From Flagellimonas aequoris (lineage in GTDB: Bacteria; Bacteroidota; Bacteroidia; Flavobacteriales; Flavobacteriaceae), in contig NZ_QXFJ01000009.1 in the NCBI RefSeq assembly GCF_003584165.1, forward strand, positions 1 to 64,000: DNA of 64,000 bases. Direction: 5' to 3'. Each line of letters starts with the position of its first letter. Position 1 is the first letter of the stretch. This document shows, piece after piece, positions 63,972-64,000 of the stretch. Position numbers and translations under genes: made by a program. The notes beneath the pieces were generated by a model. That model ran no database searches. It was not told the DNA's origin and was given only the letters and a program-made list of their open reading frames with translations.

Positions 63972-64000
63972 TACAAAATTTAGGTATCGTGATTATCAAT

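Noticed and set aside
1-64000. CRISPR array, rRNA or tRNA genes
   Set aside because: No regularly spaced repeats and no cloverleaf or rRNA-like stretches were seen on either strand; the regular repeats in 30768-34910 are coding DUF11 repeats.

Overview
The window is from a marine-type member of the Bacteroidota, family Flavobacteriaceae. The evidence is SusC/SusD pairs, PorP/SprF and a CHU_C-type (type IX secretion type B) C-terminus, LytS/LytTR two-component pairs, a class I ribonucleotide reductase with the ATP-cone on NrdB, TAnnTTTG promoter elements and no Shine-Dalgarno sequences. The genus cannot be fixed from the sequence alone. No tRNA, rRNA or CRISPR array was seen.

Bases 1-9.5 kb are an AT-rich accessory island: an IS21-family element (istA-istB with multiple terminal repeats), a RecQ-like helicase gene whose 5' end is cut by that IS, a translationally coupled tail-anchored coiled-coil protein, a solo IS21-like end, an autoinhibited Fic protein behind two palindromic operators, and a tyrosine recombinase. 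The helicase/membrane-protein pair is the best candidate for an undescribed, probably defensive, system.

Bases 10-20 kb hold a MauE-type redox membrane protein fused to a propeller-like periplasmic domain, a small four-cysteine secreted protein (DUF6520-like), and, convergently, a susC-susD-S9 peptidase operon. They suggest export or oxidation of a small protein beside peptide capture and cleavage. A structured non-coding hairpin and a small HTH-like gene follow.

Bases 21-39 kb are mostly chromosomal backbone: two secreted minus-strand genes (a carboxypeptidase-regulatory-domain protein and an S41 peptidase), an operon of GNAT, a divergent bS21 paralogue, a small CxxC protein and proC-proB-proA, a YegP-type protein, a siroheme-synthase-like dehydrogenase, a nine-repeat DUF11 T9SS cargo with its PorP partner, a small repeat protein and nrdB-nrdA.

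Bases 39-54 kb hold a six-gene TolC/MacA/MacB/LytS/LytTR efflux and sensing operon, two lipoproteins and an ECF sigma/TPR/TPR-CHAT protease cassette. Bases 54-64 kb hold a lipoprotein, a lone integrase with altered catalytic residues, a five-gene minus-strand operon of one lipoprotein and four tandem paralogues of an unrecognised secreted family, and a TPR histidine kinase with its LytTR regulator.
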